From positions 1 to 39,568 of the forward strand of contig DAIDKK010000003.1 in the NCBI GenBank assembly GCA_027450065.1: 39,568 nucleotides of DNA, read 5' to 3'. Below are positions 15,928 to 23,797 of this stretch, one piece after another (the first letter of the stretch is position 1; every line of letters begins with the position of its first letter). The position numbers and the translations under genes are program-made. A model generated the notes under the pieces. It made no database searches, had not been told where the DNA came from, and saw nothing but the letters and a program-made list of their open reading frames with translations. The stretch comes from Candidatus Saccharimonadota bacterium. Lineage in GTDB: Bacteria > Patescibacteriota > Saccharimonadia > Saccharimonadales > UBA4665.

Positions 15928-16455
15928 ATGCAAACGCTTATAGATAATAAGCAAATGTCTTCGAAAAAAGAAATGCTGCTTTTTCTACTGATACCGGTCA
16001 CGGTAATTGTACTCGTGGCCACCTTCTTGTGGGTCCCGAGTCTTTTCGCCAGACCGAAGTACAACTTTATATATTCGTATTGCCCGGACTATACATGTTC
16101 ATACTCGTATGCTACCAGTAGCACGGGCAGAATCACGAAAGACGAGCCGCTAAATGCTTCATATACCTCTTCTACCGTAAGTCCAGAGCTCTATTTCTAC
16201 GACACTGCCACAAACAGTTCTCGACAACTCGGTGAAGTAGAGGCTATCCAATATAAAGTTGACAATTCAAACGTCTCGCCAGATGGCTATCGCCTTGAGC
16301 AAGGCAACACTGATGGGGGCGGTTTCCTTTTTTGGAGTGGTTCGAGCGACAATAATTGGTACCTAGTGAGCGGTATAAAGAAAAAGGCGGTGCACATAAA
16401 CGGTAGTTCGTGGTATGGGAATAGTATTAAATTTATTGGATGGGTGGAGCAATAG
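15928..16455 (+). CDS. Hypothetical membrane-anchored exported protein, 175 aa
   Basis: One strong N-terminal membrane segment (MLLFLLIPVTVIVLVATFLW, about residues 14-33), after a short basic lead, then an extracytoplasmic domain rich in Ser, Thr, Tyr and Asn, containing a cysteine pair (YCPDYTCSY). No lipobox. Family not recognised; the composition suits a surface or beta-rich domain. It is followed 2 nt after its stop by a multi-helix membrane protein gene, so the two are probably partners encoded in one transcript within the segment between the dnaJ copies. Confidence 0.8.
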   Translation: MQTLIDNKQMSSKKEMLLFLLIPVTVIVLVATFLWVPSLFARPKYNFIYSYCPDYTCSYSYATSSTGRITKDEPLNASYTSSTVSPELYFYDTATNSSRQLGEVEAIQYKVDNSNVSPDGYRLEQGNTDGGGFLFWSGSSDNNWYLVSGIKKKAVHINGSSWYGNSIKFIGWVEQ

Positions 16456-16457
16456 AT

Positions 16458-17516
16458 ATGGACGAAAAAGAGGCACTCCTCGATACAATCCGACAGGGCT
16501 TACATAGCGGACTTATAACTCCCGATGATTTAGAGCCGATGTTGCGGACTGAGCCGTTTCCACTAGAGGCGCAATCCCCGATGCCAACGGTGATTACACC
16601 AGCAGCAGAAACACCGGAGACAGAGAATCATCCTGAAGCAAGTACGAAACTGAGTGTAGTGGACGTGCTATTTTACCTTGCAGGTATGGTACTGTATGTA
16701 GCACTGATGGTTATGGCGTTTCAGTCGAGTGCAACTGGACCGGGCAGATCTCTCATAATGCTTGCCAGTGGCTTATGTTTTTGGGCGCTATCCTTTACTA
16801 TCGGTCGCCAAGTAAATCAATCAGAAAATCGGGTTGGTTTTGTGAATGCGGCATTGCTTACGGGGAGTCTTTCGCTTATTTCGGGCGGGGCTATTGCTGC
16901 ATTTGAAGTTGTAGGAGGCTCAGACGGCGGGAGCAATTTGGGGTACGCACTTGCACTCGTCCTCGTCATTTTGGGGGGTCTTCATCTCTTCTTCGACATG
17001 CTCCTCCGGCGTCCACTACTGATCGTGTTTGGTATGCTCTTGCTTGTGGCGGCATTCCCAGTATTGATGGAGGCAATGCTTGCTAACCAGAATTTACCGT
17101 TCGATGTCTGGACGTTGATTGGCATGGCTACTGGTGTGCTGACAGCGGCGGCTGGCTTCGTGGCAGCGCGTACGGCACCTCACCGTGAGGGAATCAACGA
17201 TTCGTTCCTTTCTCTTGCCGGATTTTTTATACTTGGCTCTGCTTACGGTGCAACATTGGGCAGTAGTTACGCAGCCTTATGGAGTATTGTGTTGCCACTG
17301 TTAATCTACGCAGCTTTTTATATGAGTATTAAGCGACGAAGCAAGAACTTTTTGGTAACTGGGTCCATCTTCTTGGTGCTCTTCGTTATTACGATATCAT
17401 TCAAATATTTTGCAGGGCTAGGAGTGGCCTTTAGTTTGGTTCTATCCGCTACGGCGCTTCTTGGAACGGCATTCATGGCTTCTGCGATACATAAACGCTA
17501 TATAAAAATTAAATAG
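16458..17516 (+). CDS. Hypothetical multi-pass membrane protein (DUF2157-like architecture)
   Basis: I chose the ATG at 16458 over the in-frame ATG at 16440: it has a GGGTGGAG ribosome site 8 nt upstream and does not overlap the preceding gene. The protein of 352 aa has a soluble acidic start (MDEKEALLDTIRQGLHSGLI, resembling short oligomerisation domains), a Pro-rich linker, then about 9-10 closely spaced hydrophobic helices from residue 70 onward and a short basic tail. The soluble-helix plus helical-bundle layout resembles DUF2157-type proteins, but I cannot confirm it. No transporter motifs seen. Confidence 0.75.
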   Translation: MDEKEALLDTIRQGLHSGLITPDDLEPMLRTEPFPLEAQSPMPTVITPAAETPETENHPEASTKLSVVDVLFYLAGMVLYVALMVMAFQSSATGPGRSLIMLASGLCFWALSFTIGRQVNQSENRVGFVNAALLTGSLSLISGGAIAAFEVVGGSDGGSNLGYALALVLVILGGLHLFFDMLLRRPLLIVFGMLLLVAAFPVLMEAMLANQNLPFDVWTLIGMATGVLTAAAGFVAARTAPHREGINDSFLSLAGFFILGSAYGATLGSSYAALWSIVLPLLIYAAFYMSIKRRSKNFLVTGSIFLVLFVITISFKYFAGLGVAFSLVLSATALLGTAFMASAIHKRYIKIK

Positions 17517-17553
17517 TCCTTTGATAAGGATGTAACCGAGCCATTACGCATAG

Positions 17554-17580
17554 CTGGCACTCTGGACTTTTGAGTGCTAG
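17554..17580. promoter_or_regulatory. CIRCE operator of dnaJ
   Basis: CTGGCACTC, spacer TGGACTTTT, GAGTGCTAG: 9-9-9 with one wobble between arms. The spacer carries the -35 TGGACT. Confidence 0.9.
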
Positions 17581-17721
17581 AATAGTAGACTGATAACAGA
17601 TGAATAAACGTGATTATTACGAAGTGCTCGGCGTTGCCAAAGGCGCCTCAGCTGATGAAATCAAGAAAGCCTTTCGCCGAAAGGCGGTGGAACTGCACCC
17701 GGATAAAGAGGGTGGCGATGA
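17555..17721 (+). repeat. 167-bp direct repeat, right copy (intact dnaJ 5' end)
   Basis: Partner of 15400-15566, at a constant offset of 2155 bp. Sequences before and after the repeat differ between copies. Confidence 0.95.
17563..17591 (+). promoter_or_regulatory. dnaJ promoter (leaderless)
   Basis: -35 TGGACT (17563-17568) in the CIRCE spacer, 17 nt, -10 TAGACT (17586-17591), 8 nt, ATG. An alternative extended -10 TGC-TAGAAT at 17575-17583 overlaps the right CIRCE arm. The first option has the same geometry as the hrcA promoter. Confidence 0.6.
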
Positions 17722-18715
17722 AGCCAAGTTCAAAGAGGTCAATGAGGCCTACGAGGTACTCAAGGACCAAAGTAAGCGACAGCGTTACGATCAGTTTGGT
17801 CATGCTGGTGTCGGTGGCGCGAGCAGCAATGGTGGAGGCAACCCATTTGGTGGGTCCGGTGGCGCCTGGGGCGGCCAGAACGTCAACTTTGACTTTGGTG
17901 ATTTAGGCCTTGGGGATATTTTTGGCAGCTTCTTTGGTGGTGGTTCGCCGCGAGGTGGTAGCCAGCGTCAAGCCCGCGGGAATGATGTCGAAACCAGGAT
18001 AGAGATTAGTTTTGAAGATGCGGTCTTTGGCACCGAAACCGAATTGCACCTAAACCTCGAAGATACCTGTAGCCACTGCAAAGGCACGACGGCCGAGCCA
18101 GGCTACGAACTAAAGACCTGTGATACCTGTAAGGGTAGCGGCCAAGTTGTCACAGCCACACGTACGATATTCGGTAACATCCAACAAGCGGCAGTCTGCC
18201 CAACCTGTCACGGTCGTGGCAAGGTACCCGAGAAGGTTTGTACGGTCTGCCATGGCAAGGGCACCGAGCGCCGTACCCAAAAAATAAAGCTGAAAGTCCC
18301 AGCCGGCATAGACGATGGTGCAACAATTCGCCTAAGTGATCATGGCGAAGCAGTGGCCCATGGGCCAAAAGGCGATTTATACGTTCATATCCGCGTCAAG
18401 GCCCACAAGCACTTCACGAGGGAAGGTGATCTCATCTTGAGCGAGGAGCACATTACTATGGTAGAGGCAGCCCTCGGCACTGAAATAGACGTCGAAACGG
18501 TAGATGGCAAAATTCGCATGAAGATTCCCGCTGGCACGCAGAGCGGTGCAGACTTTAAACTGTCAGGTCACGGTGTACCGCATCTGCGCTCTAGCAGCAG
18601 CCGAGGTGCCCATATTGTTACGATTATTGTCGATACACCTACAAAACTCAGCAAACAACAAAAAGAACTGCTTGAACAGTTCCAATCAGGCAGCAAAAAG
18701 CGCGGTATCTTCTAG
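17600..18715 (+). CDS. dnaJ: Molecular chaperone DnaJ (Hsp40, type I)
   Basis: Delivers substrates to DnaK and stimulates its ATPase. Seen: J domain with HPD at residues 33-35, a Gly/Phe-rich region about 73-120, four zinc-finger repeats ([32 protein letters not shown]) at about 155-220, then the C-terminal substrate-binding barrels. Length 371 aa is normal and all motifs are intact. It is separated from dnaK by SemiSWEET and the 2-kb segment, and its 5' end and CIRCE promoter are duplicated upstream. Confidence 0.98.
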   Translation: MNKRDYYEVLGVAKGASADEIKKAFRRKAVELHPDKEGGDEAKFKEVNEAYEVLKDQSKRQRYDQFGHAGVGGASSNGGGNPFGGSGGAWGGQNVNFDFGDLGLGDIFGSFFGGGSPRGGSQRQARGNDVETRIEISFEDAVFGTETELHLNLEDTCSHCKGTTAEPGYELKTCDTCKGSGQVVTATRTIFGNIQQAAVCPTCHGRGKVPEKVCTVCHGKGTERRTQKIKLKVPAGIDDGATIRLSDHGEAVAHGPKGDLYVHIRVKAHKHFTREGDLILSEEHITMVEAALGTEIDVETVDGKIRMKIPAGTQSGADFKLSGHGVPHLRSSSSRGAHIVTIIVDTPTKLSKQQKELLEQFQSGSKKRGIF

Positions 18716-18727
18716 CGCCCTAGTTGT

Positions 18728-19378
18728 TTATTCGCCTATACCGGCACGTAGCGCCGTAATGGTCGATGCAATACCGCGAAGGCTTATATCAGCTTCACGA
18801 GCAATTTTCTCAATCTGTCCATAGGCACTAATCTGTTCAGGCGATAGATTTTCAATTCTTTGTTTTCTTTTGTGAGTATACATGAGCTTATCGGCGGCAT
18901 CGAGTAGTTGCGTGGCGGTCTCACCGGGCTCGTGGACTTTACCGCCCATGGCATTGGGTACGCCAATTTCATCCAGGTTTGCATGTAGCCTTTCGATAAT
19001 CTGATTGAGAACCGACGTTTCGTTGACACCCGATAACAAAATGACGAACTCGTCTCCCCCGAAGCGGGTGACAAGTGACGCGACATCTTCGGGTCGAATC
19101 GAATCTTTGAGCGCGCCAGCGGCATTCTCGAGGTATCTATCACCTTCGTCATGGCCGTGTAGGTCATTGACTTCTTCTTTAAAATCATTAAGGTCCACCA
19201 CAACTACCCCAAAGTTACCAGCGAGTCGCTCGTCATGTATGGCATGTTCGAGCGCATCATTCATCGCCCGGCGGTTTGGTATGCCGGTGAGAGCATCTTC
19301 ATCAAGCGCATTGTACGCAAAAGGTACAAGCTCATCGGTTACACGATGCTCGACTATGGGTAGTGAATACGGATACAT
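18728..19378 (-). CDS. GGDEF-domain protein (putative diguanylate cyclase)
   Basis: Would make cyclic di-GMP from two GTP. Seen: DALTGIPNRRAM (residues 28-39, the family D-LTGLxNRR entry), VVVDLNDFKEEVNDLHGHDEGD (metal Asp and the N-DxxGHxxGD element) and RFGGDEF with the active-site GGDEF at 107-111. It lacks the RxxD inhibitory site five residues upstream, where LVTR occurs. The part after GGDEF is shorter than usual, and a 45-residue C-terminal extension follows. No membrane or sensor domain. The ATG is 7 nt after an extended -10 (TGT-TATAAT, 19386-19394), so it is probably leaderless. Convergent with dnaJ. Second-messenger output partners are not visible here. Confidence 0.85.
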   Translation of the reverse strand: MYPYSLPIVEHRVTDELVPFAYNALDEDALTGIPNRRAMNDALEHAIHDERLAGNFGVVVVDLNDFKEEVNDLHGHDEGDRYLENAAGALKDSIRPEDVASLVTRFGGDEFVILLSGVNETSVLNQIIERLHANLDEIGVPNAMGGKVHEPGETATQLLDAADKLMYTHKRKQRIENLSPEQISAYGQIEKIAREADISLRGIASTITALRAGIGE

Positions 19379-19385
19379 TCTTATT

Positions 19386-19394
19386 ATTATAACA
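19386..19394 (-). promoter_or_regulatory. Extended -10 promoter of the GGDEF gene (leaderless)
   Basis: On the minus strand TGT plus consensus TATAAT, ending 7 nt before the ATG at 19378. Confidence 0.65.
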
Positions 19395-19450
19395 TAAATA
19401 AACCATATAAGTCAATATATCGTTACATTGTTGAACAACCTACCGGCAAG

Positions 19451-19459
19451 TGCCATAAT
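19451..19459 (+). promoter_or_regulatory. Extended -10 promoter of the 38-aa ORF (leaderless)
   Basis: TGC plus CATAAT, ending 8 nt before the ATG at 19468. Confidence 0.5.
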
Positions 19460-19467
19460 GTACACAA

Positions 19468-19584
19468 ATGTCAAAGCATAAGCATACTCAAGCTGGTTTT
19501 ATACCTTTGATGATTACAATTCTTCTCATCATCGTGGCTATTCTATATCTCACTTGGAAATACGTCGAACGAGCCCAGCGATAG
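19468..19584 (+). CDS. Small membrane protein, 38 aa
   Basis: ORF starting MSKHKHTQAGF with a His/Lys-rich head, one hydrophobic segment of about 20 residues (IPLMITILLIIVAILYLTW, residues 12-30) and a charged tail KYVERAQR. The promoter-like -10 in the usual place and the sharp membrane-protein pattern support a real gene. The positive head and mixed tail suggest the N-terminus stays inside. Function unknown. It ends exactly before the -35 of the next gene. Confidence 0.6.
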   Translation: MSKHKHTQAGFIPLMITILLIIVAILYLTWKYVERAQR

Positions 19585-19613
19585 TTGTCAATATTTGCTT
19601 ATTATTATATAAT
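19585..19613 (+). promoter_or_regulatory. Promoter of the amidohydrolase-like gene (leaderless)
   Basis: -35 TTGTCA (19585-19590), 17 nt, consensus -10 TATAAT (19608-19613), 7 nt, ATG at 19621. The best full promoter in the window. Confidence 0.75.
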
Positions 19614-19620
19614 ACTAAAC

Positions 19621-20547
19621 ATGAATGCTGTTTCGCCTGACTTCATTGCTTCCTTGAAGGATGCCTCGGTCTTTACCCCAGAACTACCAGAAGCCGCGGC
19701 ATCTGAAACACTTGCAAAGATTGAACACTACGAACGGATGGCAATACGAGGTGTCACTGAGGGACCACCGCTGTCTGTGACTGAATATGCCGCCGGGTCA
19801 GCACGGTACTCGGACGAAGTTCGAGTATATGGGGCAGTTGATAGGCGAATCTTGCTGAGCGCCGATCACGCTACTGCTCCGTATAAGGAAAGCACGGGTG
19901 AGTATAGGGGCGCCGATCATGGGACGGCCGGGCTTGCAATGCTACTCAGTGCAGAGTGTGTCCAAGCCATTGTTCCGTTAGGGAAGCAAACTGGAAATGT
20001 TGCTGTCTCACCAGACGATCACCCCATTAAGAGAAAAATCGGTGCCTTACTTCCTGGCAAAGCTGGTTTTATATCCTTGCATGGTATGGCTTCTGGAAAA
20101 CTTATAACGCTACAGGATGCAACAGAAATCCATGCAGTGATAGGTCTAGGTACCGATCCGAATGAAAAAAGTTGGGCTGCTGCCGAGAAGCTAGTAGGAG
20201 TAGCTAAAGGGTTGGGCGTGCGGGCAGTTATAGGGAATCGGACCCCACATCATGTCTATAATCCTGCTACCGACGATTTTGAGCGTGATGATCAGGGCAA
20301 TCCAAAAACTGGTGAACTCAAGGCCCATAGGCGATACATGACTACCAACTTTGCGTACCGAGTTATGGCTGAAACGGGCCAGCCAATTCCTTCGTTGCAA
20401 CTAGAAATGACACGGCTGCTGCGACTTGTACCGGCAGATTTTTATGATGGGTGGCATGCGGATAGAAAAGCTCAGGCGATGGGTGTGCATCTTGGCTACT
20501 TACTTGCAATGGCTACGGTTGATACTATTAAAGTAGACGAAAGTTAA
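19621..20547 (+). CDS. N-formylglutamate amidohydrolase-like hydrolase
   Basis: Start placed at ATG 19621, 7 nt after the -10; upstream in-frame codons cover the promoter. Protein of 308 aa. Seen: LLSADHATAPYKESTGEYRGADHGTA, where an Asp-His and a second Asp-His-Gly resemble the metal-binding pattern of N-formylglutamate amidohydrolase (FGase)/peptidase folds; ISLHGM later could supply another metal ligand, and a GNRTPHHVYNP segment contains paired His. These are consistent with a zinc carboxypeptidase-like amide hydrolase, but the family is assigned by pattern only. The gene precedes a stand-alone ATP-grasp ligase by 26 nt, suggesting that the two act on the same amide-linked product. Confidence 0.55.
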   Translation: MNAVSPDFIASLKDASVFTPELPEAAASETLAKIEHYERMAIRGVTEGPPLSVTEYAAGSARYSDEVRVYGAVDRRILLSADHATAPYKESTGEYRGADHGTAGLAMLLSAECVQAIVPLGKQTGNVAVSPDDHPIKRKIGALLPGKAGFISLHGMASGKLITLQDATEIHAVIGLGTDPNEKSWAAAEKLVGVAKGLGVRAVIGNRTPHHVYNPATDDFERDDQGNPKTGELKAHRRYMTTNFAYRVMAETGQPIPSLQLEMTRLLRLVPADFYDGWHADRKAQAMGVHLGYLLAMATVDTIKVDES

Positions 20548-20558
20548 CAGGTAATTAG

Positions 20559-20567
20559 TGGTAAAAT
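20559..20567 (+). promoter_or_regulatory. Extended -10 promoter of the ATP-grasp gene (leaderless)
   Basis: TGG plus TAAAAT, ending 6 nt before the ATG at 20574, located in the 26-nt gap to the preceding gene. Confidence 0.5.
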
Positions 20568-20573
20568 GACCAG

Positions 20574-21464
20574 ATGAAAAGAATATTACTATTGTTCGCG
20601 CAAAGCAGCGTTGAAAAGGGTTTAGCTGATCCGGCCGCACTCTCGAAATTACTCAATGAAGCCTCAAGTGAAATCTCTGTCATGTGGGCCTATCTTGAAG
20701 ATTTAGTGTTCAGTCTCAATACTGAAACCGTCGACCTGTACGATGCGCGAAATGAGCAGCCCATTGAAGCATATAGTAAAATCTATTTCCGTTACTGGGG
20801 AGCGCAAGAAGGCCACGCAATTGCCGCTGCCCGAATCTGCCACCTCAAGGGCATTCCATTTATTGATTCTGAGACACTGCAAATCGGTTCAAAGAATAAA
20901 ATCACGCAGTATGTTAACTTGTACGAAGCTAAAGTTGCTTTCCCGCGCACCCTTATTGCAAGCAACGATAACCTACTGAAACATCACATACGCTTGGGTT
21001 TTGGATTCCCCTGCATTATGAAAGATAAAGGTGGCACAAGAGGTCAGACGAACTATTTGGTGCGCGATGAAGCACACATGAAACAAATTATAGAGACTCA
21101 TCCGCAGATTATCTTTGTCTTACAGGAGTTTATTCCAAACGACGGGGATTACCGCGTGATTGTGGCTGGGACAGAGGTCAAACTTGTAATTCGTCGTAAG
21201 GCCCAAGGCAACTCTCACCTGAACAATACTTCACAAGGCGGTAGTGCCACCATTGTACCTAGTACCGAACTGCCACAGTCAGTGCTTGATGATTGCATTC
21301 GTGCTTCTCAGTTTTACGGTCGTGAATTCTCTGGTGTAGACATTGTTCAATCTCAGCAAGACGGTAGCTATTACTGCTTCGAGATTAACCGTGCGCCACA
21401 AATTGAGTCAGCTTCATTCCGCACGGAAAAAGCCCACATTCTGGCCAATCTGCTTGCCGCCTAG
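20574..21464 (+). CDS. ATP-grasp ligase, RimK-like
   Basis: Carboxylate-amine ligase that activates a carboxyl group with ATP. Seen: an N-terminal Rossmann-like part, then the ATP-grasp fold with GFGFPCIMKDKGGTRG (phosphate-clamp Lys and Gly-rich loop), FVLQEFIPNDGDYRVIVAG (the E-x-DxR pattern of RimK/MurNAc ligases), and YYCFEINRAPQIES carrying the Mg-binding ExNxxP-like motif. 296 aa. The substrate cannot be read; RimK relatives add Glu or other amino acids to proteins or small peptides. Its stop codon overlaps the stop of the convergent helical gene in a shared CTAG. Confidence 0.82.
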   Translation: MKRILLLFAQSSVEKGLADPAALSKLLNEASSEISVMWAYLEDLVFSLNTETVDLYDARNEQPIEAYSKIYFRYWGAQEGHAIAAARICHLKGIPFIDSETLQIGSKNKITQYVNLYEAKVAFPRTLIASNDNLLKHHIRLGFGFPCIMKDKGGTRGQTNYLVRDEAHMKQIIETHPQIIFVLQEFIPNDGDYRVIVAGTEVKLVIRRKAQGNSHLNNTSQGGSATIVPSTELPQSVLDDCIRASQFYGREFSGVDIVQSQQDGSYYCFEINRAPQIESASFRTEKAHILANLLAA

Positions 21465-22351
21465 GGCAGTAATGCTTGCCGGGGTGTCATGGTAGCCATA
21501 AGGTACAGCACATTGCGGTGCTCCGCGCCGTTAAGATCGTTTTTGTCCGGCTTTGCCGGGTCGGTGATATATCCGAGTGTGGTATCAAAATGAGCCTCGA
21601 CGCGGGCCAAGACAGTGGCACGCAACGATGATTCAATTCCGCATAACTTGAGGGCAATCACTGTTTCCAGCAGGGCATCAAGAGGCAGGCTTTCCGAATG
21701 CTTACGGGCAGTTACTTCTGAGCGCGAGAGGAGAAGGCATTGGGCGGCTAGCTTGTCAGCTGGAATTGCGCGAGCGTAAAACAATGTTTCACCGAGACAA
21801 CAGTGAGTCGAAAAATACAAGGCGAGCGCCTTTTCGGTATGTAAATATGCGGAACTGTCGGTTGTAAAAAGAGTGCGTTCATCTTCTTGGATAAGTCGAT
21901 ACCAAAGGTAGATAGTATTAACTGCATAGCTCGACAGCGTGGCGCAAGCAGACGTGTCAGCATAAAGCCGTTCAACACCTGTATCCCAAAGCTTAAAATC
22001 TGCGTTACTGCGGAAGAAACTGCGGGTGTCAATGCCGTACTCAAAGTACCAATGTCGCATCTGAAATAGCGCCAGCTCTAAGCCATATAACCACGGGTAC
22101 TGAGTAAAATACGGTGCCCGTAAGTCGAGAAAATTGATAGCTGCATTCTCGTCAGCTCGAAGCGTGAGTAAGCGCATGAGTATTGCTTGAATCTCTGACG
22201 GCTGGGGGGAGTAACGCTGAAGTATCGTGGTGGCCCTAGGGTCATCAGCCCAACTACGCAAACGATTGGCAAAATGGAATGCCTTTTGAGGAGTCAACTC
22301 CTCGAGCCGCGACAGGTAGGTCTCATAAATGGTATTGCTTATAGTTTGCAT
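21461..22351 (-). CDS. Hypothetical helical protein, 296 aa
   Basis: I place the start at ATG 22351 (MQTISNTIYETYLSRLEEL); the longer frame begins with TTG and overlaps a plus-strand promoter. The protein looks all-helical, with repeated amphipathic segments, many Leu and Ala, and a conserved-looking end GAEHRNVLYLMA. This is compatible with an alpha/alpha toroid or helical-repeat protein. No catalytic motif recognised. Divergent from the retropepsin-RimK fusion and convergent with the ATP-grasp ligase, so it sits between two ligases and may be an accessory factor or substrate of that group (inference). Confidence 0.75.
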   Translation of the reverse strand: MQTISNTIYETYLSRLEELTPQKAFHFANRLRSWADDPRATTILQRYSPQPSEIQAILMRLLTLRADENAAINFLDLRAPYFTQYPWLYGLELALFQMRHWYFEYGIDTRSFFRSNADFKLWDTGVERLYADTSACATLSSYAVNTIYLWYRLIQEDERTLFTTDSSAYLHTEKALALYFSTHCCLGETLFYARAIPADKLAAQCLLLSRSEVTARKHSESLPLDALLETVIALKLCGIESSLRATVLARVEAHFDTTLGYITDPAKPDKNDLNGAEHRNVLYLMATMTPRQALLP

Positions 22352-22354
22352 TTG

Positions 22355-22363
22355 TGTTATAAT
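22355..22363 (+). promoter_or_regulatory. Extended -10 promoter of the RimB-RimK fusion gene
   Basis: TGT plus consensus TATAAT, about 36 nt before the ATG at 22400. It overlaps the presumed promoter of the divergent helical gene. Confidence 0.5.
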
Positions 22364-22399
22364 TGACCTCAGATTAAGATACAATACTAAGTATATCCC

Positions 22400-23797
22400 A
22401 TGACAAAGAAACCCCTTACAACTATCGGACGTGCAGAAAACGTGGATTTTCCAGATTTTGGGGTATTTGCGGTACCTGCCAAGGTTGATACTGGAGCAGA
22501 AAGCAGCTCACTTTGGGCCAGTAGTATAAAAGAGACCGACAACGGACTAAGCTTTATCCTATTTGCGCCAGGCTCAAAACACTACAGCGGTAAGAAAATT
22601 GCGGTGAAAGCCAGTAGCTACAGCATAACTCGTGTTGCAAATTCTTTTGGCCAGTCAGAAACACGCTACAAAGTGAAGCTGCAAGTCGTCCTCAGGGACC
22701 GCAAGATTAACGCAACCTTTACGCTCGCTGATCGATCACAGATGGTCTACCCGGTGCTGCTTGGCCGGAGACTGTTGTATGGCAAATTTCTGGTGAATGT
22801 TAGCGATGGTTCACCACTCAAGGCCGAAGAAGAAGAGCGTACACTTGAGCTTGAGCATGAAATGATTGCAGAAAGACCTTCTGCGAGAGGGAAACTACGT
22901 ATTGCCATTCTATCGAAAGGGCCAGGTAATTATAGTACCCAGCGCCTGAAGGAAGAAGCTCTCAAGCATGGGCATGAGGTACGTATCATTAACTACGCAA
23001 AGTGCTATGTGACACTTGAAAGCGGTAAGCCAGTTGTCCGATACAAGGGTGAATCACTGACTGATATTGATGTTATAATTCCGCGTATCGCCGCTAACTT
23101 AACGGGTTATGGTTCATCAATTGTTCGGCAGTTTGAAATGCAGAATGTCTTTACCACGACAACGTCAATTGCTATTGTACGTTCCCGTGATAAATTGCGC
23201 AGTACGCAGCTGCTTGCCAAGGCGGGTATTGGTATACCAAAGACTGTGTTTGCTCGAGAGACCGCTGACCTGGATGACGTACTTGATCAGGTAGGCGGTG
23301 CACCCGTTATTATTAAGGTTGCTCGTGGTACACACGGCAATGGTGTAGTACTCGCCGAAACCAAGAAGGCTGCCAAAGCCGTGATGCAAGCATTTTACGT
23401 CGAGGGCGTGAGCTTTATTGTGCAGGAATTTGTAGCCGAAAGCGCCGGCTCCGATATACGTGCCTTTGTCGTGAACGGTAAAGTTGTGGCGAGTATGAAG
23501 CGACAGAGTCTTGACGATGATTTTCGATCCAATCTGCACCAGGGCGGAGAGGGAAGTGTCGTTCGCCTAACGGAAGAGGAACGTCGCACAGCACTGCGGG
23601 CAGCCAAGGCCATGGGTCTGCCAATCTGTGGCGTTGACATGATGCGTAGTGAGCGTGGTCCACTCGTGCTAGAGGTAAATTCCAGCCCGGGCTTTGGTAT
23701 CGAAAAAGTTACCGGCCACAACGTTGCAGAAAAAATAATTGAGTACGTTGAGCAGCATGCCAAAAGTGGTCGTCGCAAAGATAAAATCGGCGCTTAA
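22400..23797 (+). CDS. rimK: Retropepsin-like protease domain fused to RimK-type ATP-grasp ligase
   Basis: Two domains in one chain of 465 aa. Residues about 5-145: VPAKVDTGAESSSLWAS, with the aspartic motif DTGA at 30-33, and later YPVLLGRRLL, which is the pattern of the RimB-like retropepsin family (PF05618). Residues about 165-455: a RimK-like ligase with LRIAILSKGPGNYST, DVIIPRIAANLTGYG, RSRDKLRSTQLLAKAGI, VIIKVARGTHGNGV, FIVQEFVAESAGSDIRAFVV, and the Mg-binding VLEVNSSPGFGIE. RimK adds glutamates to the C-terminus of ribosomal protein S6 in some bacteria; RimB modulates it. Here ligase and presumed peptidase are fused, so writer and eraser are one product. Substrate unproven. Confidence 0.9.
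   Translation: MTKKPLTTIGRAENVDFPDFGVFAVPAKVDTGAESSSLWASSIKETDNGLSFILFAPGSKHYSGKKIAVKASSYSITRVANSFGQSETRYKVKLQVVLRDRKINATFTLADRSQMVYPVLLGRRLLYGKFLVNVSDGSPLKAEEEERTLELEHEMIAERPSARGKLRIAILSKGPGNYSTQRLKEEALKHGHEVRIINYAKCYVTLESGKPVVRYKGESLTDIDVIIPRIAANLTGYGSSIVRQFEMQNVFTTTTSIAIVRSRDKLRSTQLLAKAGIGIPKTVFARETADLDDVLDQVGGAPVIIKVARGTHGNGVVLAETKKAAKAVMQAFYVEGVSFIVQEFVAESAGSDIRAFVVNGKVVASMKRQSLDDDFRSNLHQGGEGSVVRLTEEERRTALRAAKAMGLPICGVDMMRSERGPLVLEVNSSPGFGIEKVTGHNVAEKIIEYVEQHAKSGRRKDKIGA

Larger units (their letters stand above)
15567..17554. other. About 2-kb segment between the two dnaJ 5' copies
   Basis: Bounded exactly by the 167-bp direct repeats. It holds the 71-aa ORF, an exported protein and a multi-helix membrane protein; no transposase or integrase is visible. 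The region is best explained as DNA inserted at, or brought in with, a second dnaJ 5' end. Confidence 0.7.
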
